Positions 37,173-49,200 of a stretch of 64,000 nucleotides of DNA are shown in pieces (within the stretch, counting starts at the first letter, position 1; the number at the start of each line of letters is the position of its first letter). The DNA is taken from the NCBI GenBank assembly GCA_964017045.1, contig OZ024798.1, positions 10,933,793-10,997,792 on the forward strand, in the 5' to 3' direction. The DNA is from Omphiscola glabra (Eukaryota; Mollusca; Gastropoda; Lymnaeidae). A model generated the notes under the pieces. That model ran no database searches. It was not told the DNA's origin and saw only the letters and a list, made by a program, of their open reading frames with translations. The position numbers and the translations under genes were made by a program.

Positions 37173-37368
37173 CCGCGGTTCTCAACCTGTGGGTCGCGAC
37201 CCCTTTAGGGGTCGAATGAACCTTTTACCAGGGGTCGCCTAAGACCATCGGAGAACTCATATTTTACAGTTATGAAGTAGCAGCGCAAAAAATTTTGTGG
37301 CTGGGGGTCGCCACAACATGAGAAACTGTATTAAATGGTCGCGGCATTAGAAGGGTTGAGAACCACTG
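37173..37368. mobile_element. SPIN/OC1-like hAT MITE, copy 3, with target duplication
   Basis: Starts CCGCGGTTCTCAACCTGTGG (first bases altered from CAGCGG) and ends GGTTGAGAACCACTG. Interior includes GGGTCGCCTAAGACCATCGG and CGCCACAACATGAGAAACTG. Flanks CCTTAAAG and CCTTAAAA match at seven of eight. Orientation is opposite to copies 1 and 2. Confidence 0.88.
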
Positions 37369-37923
37369 CCTTAAAAGGTCAAGATAAAGTTGTGTGTTCA
37401 AGAAAGGTGTAAACTGAATGAGAAAATTCGACAAACCTTCTTAAAATACAGAGTCTGATCTATTCCCGGCGTTTGTGGGGGTGGGTGGGTGGGTGGGGGG
37501 GCCCCCGGGAGATTTAAGAGAAAATACGGTAACAAAGGTAGAGAGAAAGTTGTCATGAACTGCAAACTTATATATGCTAAAATTGGGGGGGGGGGGGTCA
37601 CTATTTATTAAAACAGGATGGGGTCTATTGGGGTTTTAGTTTTACTATTTATTTAAAACAATTGGGGTGGGGGGTCTATGTGGGCGGGGGGTGTCACTAT
37701 TTATTAAAACAATATTATTAGGGTCGGGTGTAAAAAAAACAAAAAAGTGGAAAAGGAAAAAAAATTGATGGATGAAAACAAGCAGAAAATGAAGTGCTGT
37801 CACAATCCAGGCACACATGCCGGTTGTGTCTCCTTGTATTCGATTACCTCATACACGTACCTGATCACACGCAACAGCGTAAACGCGTTGTTACGCTCGA
37901 ACGGTTCATGTTGTCGGTGGACG
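37369..37923. other. Non-coding spacer
   Basis: Loosely repeated TCACTATTTATTAAAACA segments with G runs at about 37585-37730. No gene is seen. Confidence 0.5.
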
Positions 37924-38210
37924 TGATGGGAACAGAGGTGATGGGAACAGGGATGATGGGAACAGGGATGATGGGAACAGAGATGATGGGAACATAGGTG
38001 ATGGGAAAAGAGATAATGGGAACAGAGATGATGGGGAACAGAGATGATGGGAACAGAGATGATGGGAAAAGATGATGGGAACAGAGATGATGGGAACAGA
38101 AGTGATGGGAACAGAGATGATGGAAACATAGATGATGGAAAAAGAGATGATGGGAACAGAGATGATGGGAACAGAGGTGATGGGAACAGAGGTGATGGGA
38201 ACATAGATCA
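37924..38210. repeat. 15-bp minisatellite, about 19 copies
   Basis: Unit GATGATGGGAACAGA with GTGATGGGAACAGAG variants and a few shortened copies. Open on both strands. Confidence 0.94.
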
Positions 38211-38332
38211 GTGCTCACGACGCATGCTTTATATGTTGGCTTTTTTTACTTTCCCTTCTTCTCCCCATTTCAAAACCTACCCCCCCCCCCCGGTGCAGTT
38301 AACGTGCAAAAGAAAAAGATCGAAGTGATCAA

Positions 38333-38458
38333 ACGCCGCCGCCATCACCCCGACGCCCCTTCGCCGCCGCCCTCACCCCGACGCCACTTCGCCGCCGCCC
38401 TCACCCCGACGCCACTTCGCCGCCGCCCTCACCCCGACGCCACTTCGCCGCCGCCCGT
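38333..38458. repeat. GC-rich tandem repeat of about 27 bp, four copies
   Basis: Unit contains CGCCGCCCTCACCCCGACGC, much more GC-rich than its surroundings. Confidence 0.9.
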
Positions 38459-38507
38459 TTCGCTTAAATGTTAGCTAAGTGTGTCTGTCCTGGTGTTGGT
38501 TGAGTTA

Positions 38508-38803
38508 CCGGAAATTTGATCGAAAGAAATTTCATCGACGGAAAACTGATCGACGGAAATTTGTTCGAACGGAAGTTTGGTCGAATATTTTTTTTTCAGT
38601 CCAGACGCTAAAATGTTCGTCCAATTTATTTTTGAACGCACTATACTATATAGTAAAACAAAATAATGCTTTCAAAATTGAAATTTGACGCAAAATTTTA
38701 ACGTATAAGCTTAAAAAAAAAACGATTCGACCAAATTTCCGTTCGATCAAATTTCCGTCGATCAATTTTCCGTCGACGAAATTTCTTTCGATCAAATTTA
38801 CGG
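38508..38803. mobile_element. Foldback MITE, family A copy 2
   Basis: Same architecture as 3770-4103: CCGGAAATTTGATCGAAAG at left, TTTCGATCAAATTTACGG at right, central GAACGCACTATACTATAT. It has fewer internal arm repeats on the left. Confidence 0.85.
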
Positions 38804-40313
38804 AAACGGTTTTTTGTTGCTTTTTTTGGGCTGTAGAATGCTTCTTAGCCGAACTATCAAAATGTCGTTGTATTATCTTCTTTGAAGACCTCCGTGAAGA
38901 GCCGAAGCTTTGTTTTAATAACTGCCAACAGTAATGAACCGGTACTTGGGGGTGGGGTGGAGGGGGGTCCAATCGTTCCAACCCACGGCTTCCATTGAAG
39001 TCACTCAAACGTTTTTTTTCTTGCAGAGATGTGGATAATTCTCGCCAGCCCTACGCACTGAAGGTTCTAGGACGCCCCCCCCCCTTTTTTTTTTGGACAA
39101 TGATACGACGGTCCACCAAAGACATACCAAATACAAACCAAATACATAAAGGACCTACGAGAATTACACGTTTCTCTCTTTCCCCTTCTCTCTCTCTCTC
39201 TCTCTCTGTATTAATATGTTTACTTTTCTCTTATTATACGCAGTCACGTGATGTAAGTGTGTACCTTTACATCAGAATTGTTACTATAAATAAACAGTCG
39301 CTTGTAGCCAGCACCAGTTGGATTATCGTTCTTTCTTTATTATACTTATTCAAATGGTATCGTCCTCATGTCATGTACTCTTTGTTAAGGAGCCACATGT
39401 AAAAAAAAATTTTTTTTTTTTAAACATCCGATTCCATTAATTATTGTTATACCTTGTAACGGCGCGCAACATCATTTCTTCTGGTTTTCCCGCTCCCCGT
39501 GTGTTTTCTCATTACTTTTCAATAGGAAAGATTTGGTGGTTTTCATGTCTTAACTCAAAAAGTTCTAAAAATACTTCAATATAATGTATAGACGTGGAAC
39601 CCTTGATTGTCACAAGAACGACAAAAAATTGATCCAAGTGAGAAGCCGAACGCAATAGTATCGCGTATTTCATCTGTTAGAACAGAAGACGCTGGCAACG
39701 GGCCCTCCCCCCGGAAGAGCTGATCGCTAGGCCTCAAATGGTGGTTTGAATAAATAGCAGTGTTAGGTTGCGTGTTTAATTCAGGTCCATGTCAATGGCT
39801 GCCTGCACTTTACAGAGAGACAGACAGAGTCGAACAATTACATCCTTCCCCCCCCCCCCACCCCTAAAAAAAATGTCGCCCTCGGGCATGGTCCTTGGCC
39901 CACAGCAGGCGACAGTTCAATTGCGACAACAACGCACTCTACACGTGGCGCACTTTACAAATGGCGGGCGTTATTAGTGCAATCAAGGCGACATTAACTC
40001 ATTCTCAGCATTCAGAAGAACAAGAGTCACCGCGCCTTCCCGTTGTCACTGACAATTAAAACCAAATTAAGACAGTCCTTGCCGATTTAACTCTCAATTG
40101 AGTTCAAAGGTCAGAAGAGGTTGACCCATACAAAGCCATCCTCTACCCATACAAATACACACACACTTCGCCTTCTCTGTTGGTCGATGCTGACTTTAGC
40201 TACCCGCTCCCCATTGTGCCAGTGTTGCGTGTCCAACAAACGCTAAACAAGAAAATGACATCTGATCAATGGCTGGCATCACCAGCCGGTCCTGTTGTAG
40301 CAAATTCTTAATA
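38804..40313. other. Non-coding spacer
   Basis: No gene is supported. (CT)n at 39187-39207, C-then-T junction near 39075-39094 and a C run near 39849-39859. ATAAATAAACAG near 39288 could be a retroelement poly(A) region but has no partner. Confidence 0.45.
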
Positions 40314-40747
40314 AAGGTGTACAGGGTGGACCTTCTGATTACAGGTGTGTAGGGTGGACCTTCCTGAGTACAGGTGTGCAGGGTGGACCTTACCTAACTA
40401 CAGATGTGCAGGGTGGACCTTAACTAACTACAGGTGTGCAGGCTGGACCTTTCCTAACTACAGGTGTGCAGGGTGGACCTTCCTGAGTACAGGTGTGCAG
40501 GGTGGACCTTACCTAACTACAGGTGTGCAGGGTGGACCTTACCTAACTACAGATGTGCAGGGTGGACCTTACCTAACTATAGATGTGCAGGGTGGACCAT
40601 ACTTAACTACAGGTGTGCAGGGTGGACCTTTCCCCACTAAAGGTGTGCAGGGTGGACCTTTCCTCACTAAAGGTGTGCAGGGTGGACCTTTCCTCACTAA
40701 AGGTGTGCAGGGTGGACCTTTCCTCACTAAAGGTGTGCAGGGTGGAT
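40314..40747. repeat. 30-bp minisatellite, about 14 copies
   Basis: Unit core GTGTGCAGGGTGGACCTT followed by ACCTAACTACAG or TCCTCACTAAAG; the two forms occupy the left and right parts respectively. Confidence 0.94.
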
Positions 40748-41072
40748 GTAGACCTATGTCATTAATGTCACTTCACATAGAGCCCCATGGTCAGATCCCT
40801 TTTCCCCCTATAATGTGTTTATGACTACATCATTGTGGTTGTCACATAATGGTGCACCCCCCCCCAACCATTTTACCCATCATCATCACACCAGGGTGGC
40901 ACTTCGTTAACACATGTCTGCCTGTACACATTACTGTGTGCTCGTTTCCTGCCTGAAGCCATAACTGGCGTGGAGAAATCAGTAAAGGAATAACAAGCAA
41001 AAAAAAAAAATAAAAAAAAAAAAAGATTTTTATTAAAAATCTTTACCGCATTATCTATGCACAGATATGTAT
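40748..41072. other. Non-coding spacer
   Basis: Unique sequence with a C run near 40857 and A-rich runs near 40999-41023. No gene is seen. Confidence 0.45.
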
Positions 41073-42287
41073 CAGACCTGCCAACCTGCCAAGAAAAAAA
41101 ATCTGTAGGGGTGGAGCATGCGGGGGGAAGTCGGGCCACCCGCCGACCGGGGGGGGGGGCTTTGGTTTAAGATCTGTAAACTAATGCACTAGCCTTTTAA
41201 ATAAAGAAAGAAATATAAATTTACCTCCATTGTCTTTGAAGAGTCCAAAGAACATGAGAAAATATACAGATTTATACAGTGCAGTACAGAAGATCCCTTT
41301 TATTTACATCTGTCCACAGGCTGCTAAGACTAAGAGTTCAGTTTTCCTGCCTATCCCTAGTGGCCTTTTTGCATTTGTCCAACAGCTCTTTGGACAACTG
41401 GAAACTACCATTGCAACTGATTTTAGATACAAGCATGTTAGAAAGATAAACTTTCATGCTTGCCCTTGTTTCATTGTAATCTTTCTTCACAATCTTCTAG
41501 CAATCTGCGAGTGTGGAAACATTTCTTTGACTCTGGCATTAAAACGATCGGAGTTGGCTGGAGAAATATTTCCTTCAAAAAGAGAGCTGGTCAATTAAAC
41601 TTGGCAAAGAAATTAGACATGGATGTCGTAGATTCACTGAACTTTTAGCTGCAGTTGTATAACTTTTTTTGTTGGTTTTTTGTTTGTTTGTTAAAATATG
41701 TTTCTTAATATCATTGTACCCATCACTTTCAATCGATTTTTTTTCCATTTAAATTTAATTAAGAAAAACTTTTAAACAAAACAAACAAAAAGTCAAAACA
41801 AAAACTGAATTTTTTTTTTAGCTTTGTAAAAAGGATGAATCGCGATCGGATCAAATGATGATTGAAAAGTGATTTGGAGATCGCGGCTCGCTTCGATAAA
41901 AACAAGGCAGCGTCATCACTGTCTGCACGTCCGGCGACCGGACTGATGATTGACTGATCGACTATATTAGCGGTCACGTGACAAGGCTGACGGACAAATA
42001 TCTCGTGCAACTTTGCTACGGCGGTCATGTGACATGATCAAAGATATAGCAGTAATAATAGTCATAGCCGGGCGAATATCTCGAGAGCGTATTCGTCCGG
42101 TCGCCGGACATGTAGTCACTACGTAAAAATAAAGGAATGCACCACTTCACGTCGTATACAATTTTGTATTTTTTGGGTCGCTTTCGGATTTTTATGACGG
42201 GTGAAAATTATAAGGTTTGTCGGAAGGTCGGAATGAAGGGTAAAAAATCCGTATAATTCCGACAAATCGGAAGGGTTGGCAGGTCTG
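41073..42287. mobile_element. DNA transposon-like element, 1.2 kb
   Basis: Exact 14-bp inverted ends, CAGACCTGCCAACC at 41073-41086 and GGTTGGCAGGTCTG at 42274-42287. Flanks ATATGTAT and ATATATAT (seven of eight alike) fit an 8 bp duplication, although the right flank is a TA microsatellite. Inside, GTCCGGCGACCGGAC (41929-41943) is inverted at 42095-42109. The 41230-41650 stretch is open in plus with a frame change near 41460 but I recognise no transposase or other family; minus frames are broken. Probably non-autonomous or decayed. Confidence 0.65.
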
Positions 42288-42639
42288 ATATATATATATA
42301 TGTGTGTGTGTGAACACCAGAAGCAGACATAAAACAATAATATACTGTATGGATACAGTGTAAAACAAAGGAGCCTTGTATGTTAGAACCCTCGAGCCTT
42401 TGGCTGACAGCCAGTTTAGACAATGTATGAAACTAATGGAAGAGGAGCGTGTGTGTGACAGAAACACGTAGACAAGCATGTTGAGAATACAGAAAATAAA
42501 AAAATAACTAGTGACCTGGATGTGGTATGGGATGGGGGGGGGGACATAGGCGGATACATAGCAATCAAAGAAACAATAGACCGGGGGGGGGCATAAGCAA
42601 ACGGGTGGACACACAAAAAAATGGAGGACTCAACACATA
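42288..42639. other. Non-coding spacer
   Basis: (TA)n(TG)n microsatellite at 42288-42312, then unique sequence with G runs near 42533 and 42582. No gene is seen. Confidence 0.5.
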
Positions 42640-43170
42640 GTGGTGGACACAATTCAGAGTGGTGGGCACAACACATGACGGTGGACACAACACATGACGG
42701 TGGACACAACACATGACGGTGGACACAACACATGACGGTGGACACAACACATGACGGTGGACACAACACATGACGGTGGACACAACACATGACGGTGGAC
42801 ACAACACATGACAGTGGACACAATACAACACAAAAACGGTGGACACAACACATGACGGTGGACACAACACAGCACATGACGATGGGCACAACACATTGCG
42901 GTGGACACAACACATGATGGTGTACACAACACATGACGGTGGACACAATACATAACGGTGCAAACAACACAACACATGACGGTGGACACAACACATGACG
43001 GTGGACACAACACATGACAGTGGACACAACACATGACGGTGGACACAACACATGATGGTGAACACAACACTTGACTGTGGACATAACACATGAGGGTGTA
43101 CACAACACATGACGATGGACACAACACATGACGGTGGACATAACAAATGACGGTGGACACAACACATAAC
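42640..43170. repeat. 19-bp minisatellite, about 27 copies
   Basis: Unit CACAACACATGACGGTGGA with sporadic variants and two shortened joints (near 42830, 42870, 42970). Minus frames are Cys/Val/His-rich by composition. Confidence 0.95.
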
Positions 43171-44695
43171 ATTAACAGTGGAGAAAGCACAAACGTTGAT
43201 AACAACACATAATGTGTTTGTCCTTTAACTTCTAAGTGTGCTCTCTCATTTGAAACTTTAAAAAACAAAACAAAACAAAAAACATTCAGTTTAAGGAAGT
43301 AAAAATAAAAAAAATCAAACAGGATTCTGCCACTAGGTCGCCGAGGTTAATCTAAATTTAATCTTAAACCAACATCTCATTAAAAGCACGCGATGGACAG
43401 TTTATCAACAAGATGGTCTAGTGTTTATTTTGTGTGTATATATATATATATATATTATATTATATTTTAATTTTAAAAATATTTTTTTGCATACACGTGT
43501 GAAGTTTTAGAAACAACACTTTGCTCAAAGGGTCAAGGAAACTGTCCCCCCCCCCCACCAAAGCTCTCCTCACGCACTATTCCCCAGCACCCGGCTGACA
43601 CCAGGCACAAAACTAGCAGCATGAACCAAACCTACCCCTCAGGGTGTGGCTTGCCAAAGACGAAAAAAATAATTAAAAGGGGGGGGGGGACACCCCGGGG
43701 CTTTCTTAACTCCCTTTGGTCAAGACGGTGACCATCATACCCCCGGTATGCCAGTGGGAAAAATTTAAAAAAAGGGGGGGGGGACACCCGGGGATTTCTT
43801 AACTCCCTTTGGTCAAGACGGTGACCATCATACCCCCGGTAGGCCAGCGGGGTTGGCTGGGTGGGTCAGGGCCATCTAGAATTGATGTATAGTCACATGT
43901 TCTCACAAGCTCCATCTACTTTGGCTATTTGGATCTACGAAAATGTCTGTAGAGTCGGTTAGTCTTGACTCCATCTCTGGTCGTTTCCATCTACCGGAGC
44001 TGGTCCTATCCCACAGCTGTTATTTCTATCATACATATATTTCTGTCCAGCAGCTGTCCATGCTGGGAACAGATCCAATAAAATAACATTAATCTATTAT
44101 CTCGGTCAGCCCGGGGCCACAGCCAGCAGGATCGATACTTGCATATGGAGGGTGGGGGGGGGGGCTACATAGTTGAGGTCACCGTAGCTAAAGTACATAA
44201 GTCTATACTCGGCTCAGAGGCCTATTCGGGGCAGGTCATACAGAGGACAGGCTCAGGGACACTAGGAGCAGCGGTAGTCCATGGGAGATAACTACAAACA
44301 ACACCTAAATTGGTTACCGTTCCCTCGGTTGGGATAAAAAAGGGCGATAAGCAATTTTCTTCGAGATTTATTTCAGACGCTGGGGAATTTTTTACTGCCA
44401 GGCGAAAATAGAAGAAGTTATTCTAATGAGGAAATATCGTTCTTATAATATGAATTATGTCGTTAGGTGGTAGACAGCAAAATACAGCAGCCGGCTGTAT
44501 TCTGTATTGAGAGTAGTATTCAGATGGGGTGCAGTAGTTCAGAGGGAAAAAAAAAAAGGGGGGGGGGGTTGTCCAAGCAGGAATCCCAGTGTCAACAAAT
44601 GTGGGGATGTGATTATTTCAACGTTCAAAGTTCATGCAAGGTTAAATTAAATTGGTCACTCCGGTCATTATTTTGAAAGAGGTGAAATTCTCGCC
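43171..44695. other. Non-coding spacer with a short direct duplication
   Basis: A segment of about 78 bp at 43681-43758 is repeated at 43775-43851 (shared core AAGACGGTGACCATCATACC, with a leading G run). (TA)n near 43435-43462. No gene is supported. Confidence 0.55.
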
Positions 44696-44825
44696 GTGCT
44701 GCCAACCACTCGAGCCGTGCTGCCAACCACTCGAGTCGTGCTGCCAACCACTCGAGCCGTGCTGCCAACCACTCGAGCCGTGCTGCCAACCACTCGAGCC
44801 GTGCTGCCAACCACTCGAGTCGTCT
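44696..44825. repeat. 21-bp tandem repeat, six copies
   Basis: Unit CGTGCTGCCAACCACTCGAG plus one base, almost perfect. Confidence 0.93.
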
Positions 44826-44845
44826 CCATTAAAACCAAGGTTACG

Positions 44846-45346
44846 GTCTCGGAAATGACAAATTTATCCAATGAAAATTGGGTCTCGGAAATGACAAAAT
44901 TATCCAATGAAAATTGGGTCTCGGAAATGACAAAATTATCCAATGAAAATTGGGTCTCGGAAATGACAAAATTATCCAATGAAAATTGGGTCTCGGAAAT
45001 GACAAAATTATCCAATGAAAATTGGGTCTCGGAAATGACAAATTTATCCAATGAAAATTGGGTCTCGGAAATGACAAATTTATCCAATGAAAACTGGGTC
45101 TCGGAAATGACAAATTTACCCAATGAAAATTGGGTCTCGGAAATGACAAATTTATCCAATGAAAACTGGGTCTCGGAAATGACAAAATTATCCAATGAAA
45201 ATTGGGTCTCGGAATGACAAAATTATCCAATGAAAATTGGGTCTCGGAAATGACAAAATTATCCAATGAAAATTGGGTCTCGGAAATGACAAATTTATCC
45301 AATGAAAATTGGGTCTCGGAAATGACAAAATTATCCAATGAAAATT
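44846..45346. repeat. 36-bp minisatellite, about 14 copies, inverted CCAAT pairs
   Basis: Unit contains GTCTCGGAAATGACAAAATT and ATCCAATGAAAATTGG. CCAATGAAAATTGG pairs a CCAAT box with its inverse in each unit. It begins about 20 bp after the previous, unrelated array. Confidence 0.95.
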
Positions 45347-46213
45347 GAATCGAGTCATATAATATTGGGATGTTTTTAAACGCTCATTATTTTTAGCTCA
45401 CAGTCCTCCCCATTTTCAATTAAAACAGCGCGATGGTGGTGAACAACAAAATCAGTGACGACTTGAAAGATATTACGCCAGGAAAAAAAAACACATAGCT
45501 TGCACTATGAAAAACTGCAACCTAAGGGAAATAATCCATTCAATGGGTTCCAAACAAAACTACACGGGTGGCCCGCTCCTTTAATTATTATCCAAAGAGA
45601 CTGAAATTTTCAAGTCTCTCAAAAATCGTAACGACCAAGAGTGGAATTATTTTTTCAGGGCTGTTGCTTGCGTAGGCTTCTGCTGAGCCGCGTGTGGCTA
45701 ACAACGTATGTGTCAAAGGTGTCTATATCGTGCATCTTTCACTAGGCAGTTGAAAAATGTAGTAAAATCAATGTGTCATAACAATGCAAACAATAAAACT
45801 TGGCATTTAAAAAGAAACAAAAAGCAACCCCCCCCCCCCTCCCCGAGAGATACAACCAAAATTTACAGTTAAAAAACGAAGAGCATAGGAACCATTTTAA
45901 GGCAACAAGTTAAGGAAACAAATAATTTATTTGAGTATAAAATGCAGTGGCGCAACTCCCTTTCCAGAAAAGAAACTGCAGTTGGCAGAAAATGCCGCGC
46001 CTCCATATAAAGAAAAAAGGTACCACCCTGGGTGGGCCGCCCCTTCCAAACCCCCACCCTTCTACCTACGGCACTTTCAAATATGAATTATGCGTTATGT
46101 CACAAAATCAAAGTCCATGGAATAAATAAATGAGAGGCACGTTGGCGGACATAGGACAGCATCAAATAGAACCGTAGAGCAGAGTAAACGAGAACCTTTA
46201 AACCCGGACCTAC
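45347..46213. other. Transition to genic DNA; expected SYAP1 intron
   Basis: Unique sequence after the last minisatellite. C run near 45829-45839. No further SYAP1 exon is recognised on the minus strand. Confidence 0.5.
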
Positions 46214-49200
46214 CTTTGTGCTCACTTCCAGTTGATGACCTTCTTGAGCTGCTGCTGGAACTTTTACCTGCGACACACACACAAAACTATAAGCCACAAA
46301 CAAACAAATGTGGGTGGGTGGGCTCAGGAGGAGAATGGTAGTTGAAGCCAGGGAATATATTTACTAAACCTGACCCTGGCACAAAAACGTCAGGTCTTTG
46401 TCAGGCTGTGTAAAAAAAAATATTATTTTTGTGTCTTCTACTTTTCTAAGCTATTTGAAAATTACTCTTTTCAATAAAAAATTATTTTCTGTTTTTTCCT
46501 TTAAATTTCAACCACCATTCTCAAATCAGGGCAGAACAAAATACAAAGCCAAACGAACATGAAACCACTGAATAATAGGAAATAATCCAAAAGGGTGTAA
46601 CAATTATATTTCTTGAAATCATATTCAGCGACTTTGAACATTTTCTACATTTTATCTAAAAATAACCTTTCCATCACATAAATCAAAAAACAAAGTTTAA
46701 AGCACTGAAAGCTACGTTAACACAGAAAACAAACAATGAAGCATGTGTCATTGAAGAGTGTAATGCAAAACAAACAAAAAACAAAACAACAAAAAAAAAC
46801 ATGTTAAGCAAAGTGGTCGGCAATGTTTTGAGAACTTCAAATTTATTATGGGCTCTCAAAACTTAGCACTCAGAGAGTATGTAGTTCCCATAAATGTAAT
46901 TTTTTTTAAATTCTTTGTTTCTTCTGAATTAACTCTTTCTTTTTTTTTAAGAACTTATTTTGTCCATGGAATAAATAAGTTTCAAACATTAACTAAAAAA
47001 GAAAATAATGCCACCTTTTAAAAGTTGATATTTAAATAATTTGAAAAAATGTTCTGATACATATTTGAACATAATTATTTGCTGATTAATTTCTTTTACC
47101 TTAATAAATTGAAAATAATTTTTAAAAAAAGAAGAACAAAAAAAAGTATAAAGGTGATTCTTCTTCTCTTCTTCCCGGCTACCGCCCTTTTTAGGAAAAA
47201 CATACCTCTTACTTTGTTGGACTATTTAAGATACATTTATTTATAAAAAATTATTTTAAATGATAAGGTTTTGTTTAAATTAATTAATATTTTTCTTACA
47301 TTCATGAAAGTTCTATATAGGGCAAATGAACAAAAGACATCACAAAAATATAATAGCTATTTGAATTAAATAGATAGATAAAAGCAACATTTGTTTTTTT
47401 ACCAATATCTTTAAACTCTCACCTGACTGCTGTGCAAGGGATAAGGTCAGCTGACTGGACTGTCTGATCAAGGAGACTCTATAGAAGTAGTTGCGCCAAA
47501 ATGTTTCCTCGTTCACTCTGTTCAATCAACATATAATATTATTAACAACTGGAGAAATTTATTTCAATTTTAAACTGTTTTTGTTTTTAAAAAAACAACA
47601 CAAATCCAACTATTATCTCAAAATGACTCTCACAAAAAAGCTTTTTAAAAATCTTTAAATTTTAGGAAACCTTTTGAAAATTAAAGAGCATCAAACTTTG
47701 AGAAAACTTTTAAACACGATTTTTGGCATCATAAACAACACTGATAGCACAAGTTAATTTATTTTTTTTAAAAATAACTTTTTAACAATGAGTTAACATT
47801 TTAAAATTATTTAACAGTCTAAGGGATCAAAAAGTGTATTGGTATCTAGTGTTTTGGCCCCCTGGATTCAAAACAAATATTGTATTATTGGCAAAGTTGA
47901 TATTAGGGGGAAGAGAATTGTAAGCAATCTTACTGTTTAGGAACCAGATCAAATCTCATTTTTTGTAAGTTAGGATCCTCCTGTAATGTGGCCAAGGCCA
48001 CCGGGTAAGAGCTGTTGAAATCAAATTGAAACTGAACCCCCGCAGGTGGATTTCTCACAAAGTTCCTTTTATCCTGAAACAGAAATACTTAAGTAGGAGC
48101 AAAATATTTAAAAAAAAATAATTAAATCTCTTGGCTCAAAATTAAATTTAAAAAATTAGTTTTACAAGTCGTGATGCTAGACATAATTTTTAAAATTGCA
48201 CAACACATTTCAATAATTTACTTGGAAAATATGCAGGTCCCGATACTTTCAGGTTATTACATTACATCACATTATTAGGAGACCATTTTAAAGAGAAAAT
48301 ATCCAATTAAGTGGAGCAATATCTGACCGACTGACCGCTGTGGTGAAAAATGCTCATTTTATTTTGCTTAGACAAATGTTTTTTAATAAAGCTTTTGCAC
48401 ACAATTAATTTTTATCAATTAAAACACCTCCCAAGATTGTTGCTAATTACCAGTGACAAAGCCAGAATCTGTGTCTTGAGATCATCTTCATCATTGAAAC
48501 CCACCCAGGGAGCCACTGCAGCTTCCTGCTGTTTGACTTTCTCCCTATTCTCTTCCAAGAACTTGTCTTGTTCTCTGGTAAAATCTCCCAGAATGGTCTG
48601 TAAAGAAATGTGAAAGCATTCTGGAACGTGCCTAAAAAAAACCTCTATGCATCCATGATTTAAAGATTTTTTTAAGCAAAACACACTTTAAATAAAAGTC
48701 TTCTCTTTCTAGGAATTAGCAAGTGCGTTTAATTAAGTTGTTTGACATCAATAATACAGAAGTATTGTGGTTTGACCCCTTTCCTGCGTATCGTCATATA
48801 CAGATTTTATGATCACATATAGCTAGGGCCCTGTATTTCAAATCACATAAAGTATTGTCCATGCAGTTACGCATGGAAAAATATTTCATTGTCTACACTA
48901 ACCCTAGAATCAATATGGAGACATTGTATAAAAACATGTGCTGTAAATATTGAGGTCTTTGTTTATCACATGACTTGCGAAATGTTACAGCAACCAATAA
49001 TGCTTTTTTATTTTTTGTTATCATATGTCTTATGTTTTTAGTCCTGTTTAGAGATGTGATGGAATTTACTTTAAATCATGTTGCGATTCTTATTCTGTAT
49101 AAAAAAATATTATAACATGGATTCAACACAAGACCTTGAAAATAAGCAATCAGAAATTTTGTTTTTGTTTTGAAATGAGATTTATCTTAAGATTAACAAA

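Noticed and set aside
39240..39410. Solo LTR suggested by TATAAATAAACAG
   Set aside because: No TG/CA ends, target duplication or second copy is visible.
41230..41650. Gene or processed pseudogene on plus
   Set aside because: Open stretch with a frame change, no recognised family, inside a transposon-like element; kept only as a finding.
42416..43268. Cys-rich frames as a metallothionein-like or secreted protein
   Set aside because: They are read-through of the 19-bp array in all minus frames.
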